From: Candidatus Poribacteria bacterium
GTDB lineage: Bacteria > Poribacteria > WGA-4E > WGA-3G
DNA: 53,085 bases
NCBI GenBank assembly: GCA_003635255.1
Contig: PYJC01000003.1
Coordinates: 1 to 53,085 of the forward strand
Direction of reading: 5' to 3'
The position numbers and the translations under genes are program-made. The notes under the pieces are model-generated. The model was given only the letters and a program-made list of their open reading frames with translations, searched no databases and was not told the origin of the DNA. Position 1 is the stretch's first letter. Every line of letters begins with the position of its first letter. Shown here one piece after another: positions 33,501 to 41,735 of this stretch.

Positions 33501-36500
33501 ATAAGCGGAGAAGTTATTTCACCAATAGAGTAAGCATTGACCGTGACAGTTCCCTTCGGTGCCCCGCTATCCGGGTTCGTCTCTGCTGCAGGATCCGTCG
33601 TTATTGCCAAAATTTCCGGAGCCGGTCGGTAAGTGTTTTCAACATTCACCGAGATTTTCGCCCCGTCGGTTTCAGCTACTTCTGCACCTTCAGCATCAAC
33701 AGCCACAGCGTGGAACATATAGGTTCCATTTTCGAGGTATTCACCGTCAGCAAGTATACCAACATCAACGGTTATCTCAAAAACGCCACTGCCTTCAGCA
33801 GTTTCGCTTGCCTCTCCAATAGAAGCACCTTCAGCATCCGTTACTAACATAACCGATGTGTAGGAACCCTGATAAGATACCGGTGTGATCGTAAAGGTAA
33901 CCATTGGGGATTCGACAGTCTCGTCGTATTTATCCACGAGTCCACCGACAGCATAACTACCATCTTCGCCTGCTTCAACTGCACCATCGGCATCAGCAAC
34001 AGCAGTAATATTTGTGGGACCGATGTTGTCAACGGAGAATTTTGCCTCAACACCGGGAATTGGTGGTATTTCGCCACCCGCGGTATTGGCATATCCCGTT
34101 ACGACATATTGGTTATCATCAGTACTACCTTTGGTAATCGTATCCATCAACGCTGTGGTATCTATGGAGACCACCCATTTCTGGTAAGTACTACCAACAT
34201 TGACACTCGGTTTGTCAGGCCCTACAGTATTGACGAGATCACCAAGAAGATCCGCAAGTGCTTGACCACCGATGTTTTCAGCAGCTTCACTGGTTTCAAT
34301 TGTCCATTCGGCATCTTGAGGTCCCTTGGCAGCCAAGCGGACAGAAGTAATGTCTGTAGAAGTCCGGCTCGGTGTATAAGCATTAAGGGTTAGCATGCCT
34401 TGTGGAGCACCGCTATCCGAATTGGTAGTCGTGGCAGGATCCACTGTAATCGCGATAACCTCTGGATCGAGCGGGCAGATACCTGCATCTAAATTGATCG
34501 TACCTTCCATCGCCTCGAGATCATCACCGAGCAAAGCGTTGGAGGCTACGGCACGAACCGATACAGTGCTACCTGCGCCTATCAACTCATCAAAGTCAGC
34601 AACGTTCCAATTGACAGTCAACGTTGAACCTGTTTCAGTACCATCAAGATCAAGTTTACCGATCTCTTGCCATACGCCAGCAGCGTCCTTATACTGGACA
34701 CTAACCATGGCAGGATGAACTGAGCGGTGGTTAACTTCGACGGTTAACATAACATTATCTGTGGTATTTCCGAAGATTGTCACATCACCGATGGCACCAC
34801 TCTCAAAGAGATCATCCATATCGCCGTCCATGTTACAATCGCCAATCACAGCAGACATTACACTCGCCCGATCACGATGTGCCGGATCTTTTGAATCAAC
34901 GATTCTGAGCCGTGTTGGTGGGGTATGTGAACTGACATTGAAGAGCGTATCAATCCCCAATGCGCGGATGCCGTAATCACCTAAAAGGATATCTTCACCA
35001 ATTTGCGCAAGCATCATCACATCATTATTCGGATCCCCATAAGTAATCGGAATGCGGTTGATAAGGTCCACTGTTTCATCGAAAACCTCAAGGAATAAGT
35101 TTATTACTTTAGGGTCCACCAGATTCACGTCTAACAAATCCCCCAGCTCCTTAAGCGTGGGATTGTTCTGTATAAATCCGAGCCCGAGAGGTGTTCCAAG
35201 AAAAGCCACTACAGTTTCCAAGGTTATGGTTTTAGTCGGTAGCGTTGCACCACCAAGAGCCAATTCCTCAGGCAGGACACCTTGATCTACAAGTTGTGCT
35301 ATGGTTTGATCCCATATCGTTGAGGCGAGCATGGTTGCCTCAGGGGTCAACGGCATCCAAGTGTTGGGACGTTGGAGTGATGAAGCACCTTGGTCAGGCG
35401 TTCCATCTGGATTCAACCCAAGTATTTGATAAAGGAGATACCCGTAGCCCTGTCCCACATAATTACTGTGCCCTGCGCCCGGTATACCCGTGACCTTCAA
35501 GGTAGCCTTACCAGGCTCCAAGGTAGTAGCAACGTAAACACCATCCATATTTTTATAAACGGCTGTGTTGTCGCCCGCGCTTATTTCAACACGAGCCTCC
35601 GGTGCTTTGGTATCAACCGTGACATCGCTCCACATCTGATCCAACGGGTTTCCGGCCTCATCATGGACAACAGCACCCACGAAATAGGCACCCTCATCAA
35701 TATCATCAAATGAAGCAACCCAGAGCGATTCGGATGCCGGATCAACTTTTGGGATACTGAAAACAGAGGACAACATCGGGTCAAACCCGGACTCAAACTG
35801 TGTTACCACCTTGCCAGCATTACGCTGAAGTATCTTTTGAAGTCTCGCTTGATGTTTTCCAAGCGCGCTGAGAATCTCCCGCTGTGTAAGTGATTCACCA
35901 CTGAGCACTTTTGCGAGTAATGGGCCTGCGGCATTCGTGAGGGCTGCCCTGAACTTGTCGTCAAACAGAGCATCAAGAATTCCGCGATCTGCTAATTGGA
36001 GATTGCGGGGGTCTGGCATCGACCACATCTTAATCTCAAGCGGTGGATCCAAGGTTGCGTCCAGAACATCTGATATTGAAGGCAGCTTACCTTTAGCTGC
36101 GTTTTCAGCGAATTTTGCAAGTTGTTCGCGATCCAGTACATCTAACGTCACTGGTATGGCGAGCACCACATCAAAATAGTAAAAACTATTCCCTTGTGTG
36201 ACATCTACCTCAGTTTCCCAAACAACACCATTTTCCGTGAATGTAGGATTCATCGGATACCCAGTATAGCGGCCATTCAGCCCATCACTTGAATAGCGAA
36301 GGGTCACCTGAGAAAAAAGCTGCTCAAGATTATCTTCAAGTGCTGGCCACGCGGGCAAATTGGTAGCGGCGAGTGCCTCTTCCAAACGGAAAGTATAAGC
36401 GACAGTTTCTGAACCAAGGATATTTGGATCGCTAACTCGCCGACCCTCTTTCTGCAGCGTTCCATCACTGGAGCTAAACTTAACACCACCAACGTTCACT

Positions 36501-37606
36501 GATGGCACGCGTACGTAAAGGTTCAAACTATCGCGGGTTAGATACTTTCGATTCGGATCCGTCTCATCGTTAGTATAGAGCAGTTCAATGGGCATAGGCA
36601 TAATAGCGTTCCCAAAGTTCTCTGCATCCAAACCCTCTGCCAAATCTTGATCATCTACTTTTCCAGTGAAAATCGGAAAATCGTCCCTATTTAAAACCCC
36701 CCGAATCTGCCTCTTTGAGAGCGGGACTCCATCTGGAATCAATTGAACTATCATCTCTACCAATTCGTTTTGCGTCTGCCCAGATAGAGTTGCTACTTGC
36801 TCAATAGGTAGTCCTGTAGCCGTCTCAACAAGATTCGCTAAAAATCTCCGCCCAGAGATTTTGTTAATCGAGAGTCCACCGAGCCGCGATTTGCCCGACA
36901 AGGCTGTAGGCGTTATCTCAGTAAACGGATCCGCCACTTCTCTCGGCGGTGGTGGTAGGATCTCTCCATCCGTTGGTGGTGTTGCACCATCTGTCGGTGG
37001 GGTCTCTCCGTCCGTTGGCGGTGTTTCACCATCTGTCGGTGGGGTCTCTCCGTCCGTTGGCGGTGTTTCACCATCTGTCGGTGGGGTCTCTCCGTCCGTT
37101 GGCGGTGTTTCACCATCCGTCGGTGGGGTTTCGCCATCCGTTGGTGGGGTCTCGCCATCCGTTGGTTCATTAGCTAACCTCAAGAGCTCTGCGAGTCCTG
37201 CCTGAAGTTCTGCTCCCTTAAGCCCGAGCAGCTGCTTAGTGGTTTCAGCCGTAAGTAACGTTTGGACATCCGCATCTGCAAGAAGTGTTATATGATCATC
37301 CGTTAGCGTAACACCTTGTGCCGCGGCGAGTGCTATTAGGTTTGCTCCAGCACCAGCGTTAATCAAAGCGATCGCCGTATCAACAAGAGCTGGGATATCG
37401 ACATCATCACCTGCCCCCTGAAGGCCTTCTAAGATCTGTGGCAGTAGTATTTTAACGTCGTCACGCTGAAGTGTCGCGCCGTGCTCGTCAAAAACTTGGT
37501 TGGCGAGAGCAACTCCCTCTTCTTGCCCAAAAACTGTGTTCGGCATTGAGGTATAAAAAACACACAATGTAAAAATCAAAAAACAAACGAGTGTTCGTTT
37601 TTTCAT
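30509..37606 (-). CDS. Giant secreted Ig-like protein with FlgD-like C-terminal sorting domain
   Basis: A 2365-residue surface or secreted protein. ATG 37606 has GAGGAGG upstream and begins a signal peptide (KKRTLVCFLIFTLCVFYTS). After an alpha-helical region (about 25-145) comes a ten-copy PTDGETP tandem repeat (about 146-214), then a large region with unknown and beta-rich domains. From about 1080 several Ig-like modules occur; two nearly alike units contain TNSDSGAPQGMLTLNAY and TNPDSGAPKGTVTVNAY, and others start PVISAAAPTG, PAITSITPSG and PVITMASPQN. The last ~95 residues are a FlgD-Ig/type 9-like sorting domain: NVPNPFKDETHISF, IYDSTLRPVRVL, WNGKSSGDGEDLARGIYYC. First gene of a three-gene operon with a PorV-like barrel. 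Probably an adhesin or surface layer protein. Confidence 0.85.
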   Translation of the reverse strand: MKKRTLVCFLIFTLCVFYTSMPNTVFGQEEGVALANQVFDEHGATLQRDDVKILLPQILEGLQGAGDDVDIPALVDTAIALINAGAGANLIALAAAQGVTLTDDHITLLADADVQTLLTAETTKQLLGLKGAELQAGLAELLRLANEPTDGETPPTDGETPPTDGETPPTDGETPPTDGETPPTDGETPPTDGETPPTDGETPPTDGATPPTDGEILPPPPREVADPFTEITPTALSGKSRLGGLSINKISGRRFLANLVETATGLPIEQVATLSGQTQNELVEMIVQLIPDGVPLSKRQIRGVLNRDDFPIFTGKVDDQDLAEGLDAENFGNAIMPMPIELLYTNDETDPNRKYLTRDSLNLYVRVPSVNVGGVKFSSSDGTLQKEGRRVSDPNILGSETVAYTFRLEEALAATNLPAWPALEDNLEQLFSQVTLRYSSDGLNGRYTGYPMNPTFTENGVVWETEVDVTQGNSFYYFDVVLAIPVTLDVLDREQLAKFAENAAKGKLPSISDVLDATLDPPLEIKMWSMPDPRNLQLADRGILDALFDDKFRAALTNAAGPLLAKVLSGESLTQREILSALGKHQARLQKILQRNAGKVVTQFESGFDPMLSSVFSIPKVDPASESLWVASFDDIDEGAYFVGAVVHDEAGNPLDQMWSDVTVDTKAPEARVEISAGDNTAVYKNMDGVYVATTLEPGKATLKVTGIPGAGHSNYVGQGYGYLLYQILGLNPDGTPDQGASSLQRPNTWMPLTPEATMLASTIWDQTIAQLVDQGVLPEELALGGATLPTKTITLETVVAFLGTPLGLGFIQNNPTLKELGDLLDVNLVDPKVINLFLEVFDETVDLINRIPITYGDPNNDVMMLAQIGEDILLGDYGIRALGIDTLFNVSSHTPPTRLRIVDSKDPAHRDRASVMSAVIGDCNMDGDMDDLFESGAIGDVTIFGNTTDNVMLTVEVNHRSVHPAMVSVQYKDAAGVWQEIGKLDLDGTETGSTLTVNWNVADFDELIGAGSTVSVRAVASNALLGDDLEAMEGTINLDAGICPLDPEVIAITVDPATTTNSDSGAPQGMLTLNAYTPSRTSTDITSVRLAAKGPQDAEWTIETSEAAENIGGQALADLLGDLVNTVGPDKPSVNVGSTYQKWVVSIDTTALMDTITKGSTDDNQYVVTGYANTAGGEIPPIPGVEAKFSVDNIGPTNITAVADADGAVEAGEDGSYAVGGLVDKYDETVESPMVTFTITPVSYQGSYTSVMLVTDAEGASIGEASETAEGSGVFEITVDVGILADGEYLENGTYMFHAVAVDAEGAEVAETDGAKISVNVENTYRPAPEILAITTDPAAETNPDSGAPKGTVTVNAYSIGEITSPLITGMRFETKRQNDDDSAWKPVGTAEEGTAVASEEVQELQHLNVDSLSDLITVAAGNAAAGAEPSPIHRYQTYQKWTLDIDTVALELPDTIDKDSPAARDVSKDDNPYIVRAVAISAADQGETGSPEGVNSTFSLDNVDDVSPLGPTNIVAVADVAGPIEANEDGSYTVGGIVDDTVPSPIAIFTAEPTADPMTYASVNLVQTTEDSAETVAEGEAGVLDLTIDVGLLENGTYMFHALAVDESGNVQTDESPMVTVHVQNFRVSDITDLAVSAVDSTDLADAPAEPIPLRDSVTVSFMVANGSLAAEELSGEVNGDAVPSESAEDPENTFSLMVELKSPADGRPLSDGVYTPDGVVTKRNGTVRFPLTEVNVDNTGPMVVIESPTDGEAIDSLPTIHASYQDGAGAGVDGATGSLALARLQPPDAIEVVVDQAALEKDAEDLVYTRTEQLAGGAYRVTVEVADILGNVGSGSQEFTVNGTLPTVAIHSPVSGQTFAHGKPPISGEFSGAGTVEITTFTINDVDATPEVDGNQFSYTPAEALADGDYKVVVAVTDGDGNMAQTSSVFTVDMPRDTTPPVISAAAPTGIITDPDPEKAGSAKISAVVTDEQSVVSSVKYSINGGQLRSIAKSNIVGGKIEAPIDFAAHGAGLYNVRLVATSEGGTTEHTWSFTLVVDNIAPAITSITPSGTIRGGLPVISASANDDSGVSKMTITVWDSAGKEVKGKAANDGEKDVEGITRVDFNLETPLEEGVYTVEVRATDPYNNSASAKGTFTIDFDTAAPVITMASPQNEARLTDRRPLISIAYADAESGVDVDSIRFIFNSNVINLKPNQKTASQVLYRPEADLPFGQHTVKLEVSDMAQKEGNVSEKNKGAREANMAAYEFTFFVESVEGPILVARPINVPNPFKDETHISFALTRQSAVSIAIYDSTLRPVRVLMANKVMNAGNYFGKDGGILWNGKSSGDGEDLARGIYYCQIIVEDGIEPEYALLKLALTR
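36964..37167 (-). repeat. 21-bp tandem repeat encoding PTDGETP
   Basis: Ten copies of a 21-bp unit lie in frame in the giant protein gene, coding PTDGETP with two variants (PTDGAT, PTDGEI) at the far end. In the middle the copies alternate between two DNA versions, CCATCTGTCGG and CCGTCCGTTGG, so the true period there is 42 bp. This indicates expansion by two-unit slippage or unequal exchange. The product is a stiff, acidic Pro-Thr linker. Copy number probably varies between strains. Confidence 0.9.
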
Positions 37607-38051
37607 TAACTCATCCTCCTCATCAAGTCTGCGCGCTCGCAAGACTAAGTACTGAGTATCTTAGATGGGCAAGCGAGAATACAACAAAGACGACTGGGGG
37701 TAGATGTCTGCCCATCCAACTAACATCCTACCAACGAGCATTAAAATTTCCCGATACCGATATAGCCGTAGGATCGGATTCGCGTAACCTATGGCACAGG
37801 TCGAAAGTTAGTGAAAAGCGGGCATCCAACTTTTAAGTTCGACCTTGCGGGAATTTTTCTATTATTTTATCAAAAAGTGGTAAAATTAAGCAAGCATTTA
37901 ATCGTTACGTGGCAGAGATGTTAGTGTTACAGGTACAAAACCGGCAAACAAAATCACCCCGCACAGTATGTGTGATGTTTTATGCAATCGGTAAAAATGT
38001 GTTCCCGCCGCATCGGTATATCATCGATTAAATTGCAATTCGCTTCTATTA

Positions 38052-38080
38052 ATAATACCACAATTTTAAAAATATGTCAA
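38052..38080 (-). promoter_or_regulatory. Strong sigma70-like promoter for the giant protein operon
   Basis: On the minus strand: consensus TTGACA (38080-38075), exactly 17 bases, TATTAT (38057-38052). Transcription would start near 38045, about 440 bases before the start codon at 37606. Confidence 0.7.
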
Positions 38081-38140
38081 ATCAAAATTTGAATTTCGGT
38101 TGCCAATTTCTAACTATTTTAGCAGAAACTGACAATATGT

Positions 38141-38169
38141 TTGACATAGTACCACAAAACACTTAAACT
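38141..38169 (+). promoter_or_regulatory. Sigma70-like promoter for PhyH copy C
   Basis: TTGACA (38141-38146), 17 bases, TAAACT (38164-38169). The transcript would start near 38176, about 147 bases ahead of the ATG at 38323. The -10 end with the following bases also contains TGTCAA, an inverted copy of the -35 box. Confidence 0.55.
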
Positions 38170-38209
38170 GTCAACAAAAAAAGTTTTTTAGGACGACTGA
38201 GTTTTCGGA

Positions 38210-38230
38210 TTTTAACCATTTCGGTTAAAA
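38210..38230 (+). promoter_or_regulatory. AT-rich hairpin in the PhyH copy C leader
   Basis: TTTTAACC (38210-38217) and GGTTAAAA (38223-38230) form a perfect 8-bp inverted repeat with a 5-base loop inside the inferred leader. It could be an operator or a weak attenuator on the minus strand, where T-rich bases follow. Confidence 0.35.
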
Positions 38231-38322
38231 AATCACGACCCATGGGATCATTTTTCCCGCGATATATTCGGGTTCGGAGATCCCTCTTACAAATAACTGT
38301 AATAGCATTCGAGGAAAAGCCT

Positions 38323-39063
38323 ATGTTGAATGAATCTGAAAAAGAACAACTGGATCAGCACGGTTTTCTGCTTCTGGAGCGCCTTATATCTTCAGATACA
38401 ACGCTGCAGCTTCGGGAACGTTCGTTGACCCTCGCTGCGGCAGAACAAGAAACAGGTGCAAGCCATACATACCTTGCGAACGACAGTGCGCAACGCGTCT
38501 GGAATCTCGTAGACAAAGGCGAAATCTTTGAAGAGGCTATCCAACAACCGAAGATGCTCGCTGCGATGGAGTACCTACTCGGTGCCGATTGCACCTTGAG
38601 TTCCTTTACCGTGAATGTGCTTTATCCCGGCGCGCCGGATGCCGGTCTCCATATTGATTACCCATTATCGGGTTTGCCGACACCCCGTCCGAGTTTTCCG
38701 CTCGTCGCTAACAGCGTCTGGTTTTTAGATGACTTTACCCTTGAAAATGGGGCAACCAGTTGTGTGCCGGGGAGCCACCGACGGCTTGAAGCATTACCTG
38801 AATCGGGTGTCGAATACACCGACGAGTTGCAAATCTGCGGACCGCGGGGTTCCGTTTTAATTGTTAACGGTGCAATATGGCATGGCTCATCAGAAAATAG
38901 AACGAATGAACCACGTGTTGGGTTACTCGGTTTTTTCTGCCGTTCTATGTTGAAACCGCAACAAGCCCACCTTAAACTCGTGTCGGATGAAGTCGTTTCA
39001 CGTGCAACACCGACATTAAAACGGTTGCTCGGTTTCGATTCGTTGCCGAATATGAATGCGTAG
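38323..39063 (+). CDS. Phytanoyl-CoA dioxygenase (PhyH) family protein, copy C
   Basis: A 246-residue Fe(II)/2-oxoglutarate dioxygenase. ATG 38323 follows GAGGAAAAG; an upstream in-frame start at 38242 would add a basic stretch foreign to the family. Iron ligands: His110 and Asp112 in LHIDYP and His187 in IWHGSS; Arg198 for 2-oxoglutarate. The N-terminus EKEQLDQHGFLLLERL and SCVPGSHRR are family signatures. It lacks the HQDYAYW-type loop of copy B, so it probably takes another substrate. Convergent with the cytochrome gene 44 bases downstream. Confidence 0.88.
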   Translation: MLNESEKEQLDQHGFLLLERLISSDTTLQLRERSLTLAAAEQETGASHTYLANDSAQRVWNLVDKGEIFEEAIQQPKMLAAMEYLLGADCTLSSFTVNVLYPGAPDAGLHIDYPLSGLPTPRPSFPLVANSVWFLDDFTLENGATSCVPGSHRRLEALPESGVEYTDELQICGPRGSVLIVNGAIWHGSSENRTNEPRVGLLGFFCRSMLKPQQAHLKLVSDEVVSRATPTLKRLLGFDSLPNMNA

Positions 39064-39107
39064 CGTTGGGCTCACAGCACTCCACCAAATCTATAGTTCA
39101 CACCGCA

Positions 39108-40127
39108 TCAAGGAATGAGGTGAGTTTTCTCTGCCATCAATATCCACGCGGGTTCCGGTGTTTTTGGTGTTAATTGATACATTAAACGTGCCTTGATCGT
39201 GTTACCCGTCGTGGCGGACGCAATATTAAAAGCGTAAGTTCTGTTTTCTTCTGGAAGCAGGCGGTTCCCGTTTTCAGCAGAGATTGAGATCTGTTGTCTC
39301 TGAAGTTCGGTACCATCCGATGCAAGAAGTGTCACCTCAAGCACGATGGTGCGCAATGTTCCTCCCGGTAAGATATGTCCTGTTTTACTCCGAAGTCTTA
39401 CATCCGCTTTGCCATCCGTGTATTCAAGTTGAAGCGTCGCGGCACTCTTAAGTTGGGCAACACTACGGCTGCCACGCCACGTATGTTTCCGTCCCTTGAT
39501 GCTTTCATGACTGGTTGTGCTTTGTAACCGCTTTACAACTGGCATGTGACACGTCGCACAACTCGTATCTCCTTCAGCGAATTTACCATTCAAAAAACTG
39601 GAGACTTGGTCATGTTCGGGAACGCTTTGTTGACCGTGGCAGGTGCCACAAAGCACTGTCGGTTCGGTGTAGATAGGATTGGTAACGTTGGCATGAAAAT
39701 AGGTTTCCGCACTTGCAGGCGGTCCGTTCATCGCACCGTGTGCATCAAGGTGGCAGACGAGACACGAAACGCCTGCTTCTCGTTGTTTATCTCTCAACTT
39801 CGGCATTTTTCCAAGGCCTGTGATGAGAATGGGTTGCGGCGCATGGCACTGGTCGCACTTCGTTTCCCTATCGACGACCTGCTTCGCAGCCGCCTGATAG
39901 ATTTCATCAACCCATGCTTTCGCGTGCATCGAATCCTCCCACTCCCTCCAGATAGCCGGATGGCAGCTTTTACACTTCCCGTCTTGAAACCCTTGGAACA
40001 TCTTTGGCACACGAGACACATCGTCTTCTGCCCGAAGTGCAAGGTTAGCGGTTAATATCACCAACACACCCCCGAAGAGTCCCAAACCTACGCCGATTAT
40101 GCTCCAGTGTATTATCTTTGGCTTCAT
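39108..40127 (-). CDS. Pentaheme cytochrome c
   Basis: A 339-residue protein with an N-terminal membrane anchor (IGVGLGLFGGVLVILTANLA) and five CxxCH heme-binding motifs beginning at Cys52, 91, 122, 160 and 190. Extra histidines (MHAK, YFHAN, TSHES) could be distal ligands. It resembles the cytochrome c554 / NapC-associated multiheme group; the last 110 residues are beta-rich without hemes. It should sit on the outer face of the cytoplasmic membrane and pass electrons. The ATG at 40127 is favoured over a GTG at 40139 that overlaps the hemG stop. It is the last gene after hemE-hemH-hemG, so its heme supply is co-encoded. Confidence 0.87.
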   Translation of the reverse strand: MKPKIIHWSIIGVGLGLFGGVLVILTANLALRAEDDVSRVPKMFQGFQDGKCKSCHPAIWREWEDSMHAKAWVDEIYQAAAKQVVDRETKCDQCHAPQPILITGLGKMPKLRDKQREAGVSCLVCHLDAHGAMNGPPASAETYFHANVTNPIYTEPTVLCGTCHGQQSVPEHDQVSSFLNGKFAEGDTSCATCHMPVVKRLQSTTSHESIKGRKHTWRGSRSVAQLKSAATLQLEYTDGKADVRLRSKTGHILPGGTLRTIVLEVTLLASDGTELQRQQISISAENGNRLLPEENRTYAFNIASATTGNTIKARLMYQLTPKTPEPAWILMAEKTHLIP

Positions 40128-40135
40128 CGCACTTC

Positions 40136-41557
40136 TCACAATGCCTCTAAGAGTGAAATTGCTGCAGCCTCCCCACTCCGAATACAGTCGGGAATGCCTA
40201 TTCCGCGGTAACCGTTTCCAGCGAGAGCGAATCCTTGCAATTTGCTTGTGAGCCGTTCTATATCATTGACGACTTCTTGATGCCCCACTTGATACTGTGC
40301 CATTGCCTGTGTATGCTTGCTAACAGTAGCGAATTGCGGGGTTTCCTTGATTCCGAGGAGCGGTGTTAAATCGGTTTGACACAGTTGAATAAGCTCAGTT
40401 TCGGAGCGTTTAGAAGTGGGTTCACCGACGAAAGCGCGTAATAGGACATGTTTTTCCGGCGCGCGGTGCTCAAATTTGACGCTACTGAACGAGCATCCGA
40501 TAACGGACAGGTTTTCTGTAGCGGGGACAACGAATCCCATACCATCTAACGGATGCGTAATATCTGCACGATGAAACGCTAAATTAACGGTTGCTGAAGA
40601 GGCGTAGGGAATCGTATTCAGTTTCGCAGCAAGTGGATTTGATATACTTTCGATGAGCGCACTTGTCTGTATTGCTGGAAGTGCTATACAGAGAAGTTCT
40701 GAATTCAAGGTTTCGCCAGTCGCAAGTGAGACCTGCCATCCGGTGCAATCGGTATTTTGTTGGATCTGTTCGACACGGGCATTTAATTTAATACGGCTGG
40801 ATACGGTCTCGGCAAGCGTGTCAACCAGTGTCTGCATACCGGATCTGAATGACAGAAAGAGGCTATAACGGGGACCACTGGTATCTTGGCTGGTTTCGGC
40901 TGCCTGTTTTTTTTGTGCGCGGAGTGCTTTGATAATGCTGCCGTGTGTTTTCTCCATTTCCAAGAATCTTGGAAAAGTCGATTTGAGGCTTAAATTTTCG
41001 GCATCTGAGGTATAGATGCCTCCGATCATAGGTTGTGCGATTCGCGTGAAGGCTTCGGTGCCGAGGCGACGTCTGACGAAATGCGCTACGGCTTCATCAA
41101 TGTCCCTTTCTCGACGCGGGATAAAGAGGTCCATCGCCATCCGCAGTTTACCGCGCCAACTGAAAAGTGGGGTTTTGAGAAAAGGCTTTAGGGATCCCGG
41201 TGCCATCATGTAAAAGCCTTCAGGAACAGGATGTAATGCACCATTTCGGGTTACGAAACTTCGGCGGACTTTGGGGTTAGTGCCTATGAATTCGTCTGCG
41301 ATACCGAGTTCCTCACACAATGCTTTCGCCGCCGGTTTTGTTGAGATAAAGGCATCGGGACCGTGTTCAATGAGGAATCCGTCGCGGTATTCGGTCTGGA
41401 TAACACCACCAACGCGTCCGGTCGCTTCAAGGAGCGTAATATCAAGTGGAATATCACGCGATGCTGCCTCGCGCTGCAACCGATAGGCGGCGGTCAATCC
41501 TGTAATACCACCACCAATAACTATGGCACGCCTACTATTGCGGGATTCCATAGACAT
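40136..41557 (-). CDS. hemG: Protoporphyrinogen oxidase, HemY type
   Basis: A 473-residue flavoprotein that oxidises protoporphyrinogen IX (or coproporphyrinogen III) in late heme synthesis. The FAD-binding motif AIVIGGGITGLTAAYRL is at residues 11-27, followed by LLEATGRVGGVIQTEYRDGF and EHGPDAF; the C-terminal FAD contact is GNGYRGIGIPDCIRSG. Length and motifs fit the oxygen-dependent HemY/HemG (PPO/CgoX) type, not E. coli HemG. Start ATG 41557 has GAGGAG upstream. It lies after hemH, with a repeat-bearing gap of about 170 bases, and before the cytochrome gene. Confidence 0.93.
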   Translation of the reverse strand: MSMESRNSRRAIVIGGGITGLTAAYRLQREAASRDIPLDITLLEATGRVGGVIQTEYRDGFLIEHGPDAFISTKPAAKALCEELGIADEFIGTNPKVRRSFVTRNGALHPVPEGFYMMAPGSLKPFLKTPLFSWRGKLRMAMDLFIPRRERDIDEAVAHFVRRRLGTEAFTRIAQPMIGGIYTSDAENLSLKSTFPRFLEMEKTHGSIIKALRAQKKQAAETSQDTSGPRYSLFLSFRSGMQTLVDTLAETVSSRIKLNARVEQIQQNTDCTGWQVSLATGETLNSELLCIALPAIQTSALIESISNPLAAKLNTIPYASSATVNLAFHRADITHPLDGMGFVVPATENLSVIGCSFSSVKFEHRAPEKHVLLRAFVGEPTSKRSETELIQLCQTDLTPLLGIKETPQFATVSKHTQAMAQYQVGHQEVVNDIERLTSKLQGFALAGNGYRGIGIPDCIRSGEAAAISLLEAL

Positions 41558-41629
41558 TGCACTCCTCAAGAATACATCCGACTACGGGGCTAAAGAGAGT
41601 TTTGGAATCTTTGAAGTTTTTGTGTCAAT

Positions 41630-41735
41630 CCGGTTCGGTTAGGAATGCAGATCGCATTTGGGGTTTTTGCTTGCGGTCTTTGATAGGGTGTTTCTGCGGA
41701 TTTCTTCGCGTACACCGCAGAACCGAACCTACCGG
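41630..41735. repeat. Inverted-repeat element (MITE-like) between hemG and hemH
   Basis: CCGGTTCGGTT (41630-41640) at one end and AACCGAACCTACCGG (41721-41735) at the other form imperfect inverted repeats around 106 bases. A second, inner stem CTGCGG/CCGCAG (41694-41699, 41715-41720) abuts the right end. The hemH stop codon (41729-41731) lies within the right arm, so the element appears to have been inserted at, or to have replaced, the end of hemH. Confidence 0.55.

Larger units (their letters stand above)
37607..38322. other. Long intergenic region with divergent promoters and a long leader
   Basis: About 715 bases without a convincing gene between the giant protein (minus) and PhyH copy C (plus). 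It carries a good promoter for each side (listed separately). The minus transcript would have a leader of about 440 nt that includes GGTCGAA/TTCGACC (37801-37846 region) and further short stems around CCGAT/ATCGG, so it may be a structured 5' UTR. The upper part (38040-38240) is very AT-rich. Confidence 0.6.

Noticed and set aside
36964..37167. Possible CRISPR array because of regular repeats
   Set aside because: The units are directly adjacent, with no unique spacers, and are in frame within a protein.
36861..37205. Long open frames on the plus strand and other minus frames across the PTDGETP repeat
   Set aside because: They are low-complexity by-products of the 21-bp tandem repeat; only the minus frame has a signal peptide, domains and a ribosome binding site.
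37741..37820. c-di-GMP (GEMM-like) riboswitch in the leader of the giant protein
   Set aside because: Parts such as CCTACGGCTAT recall that family by eye, but the conserved GCAAACC and GCAAAGCC cores are missing. Kept only as an unnamed structured leader.
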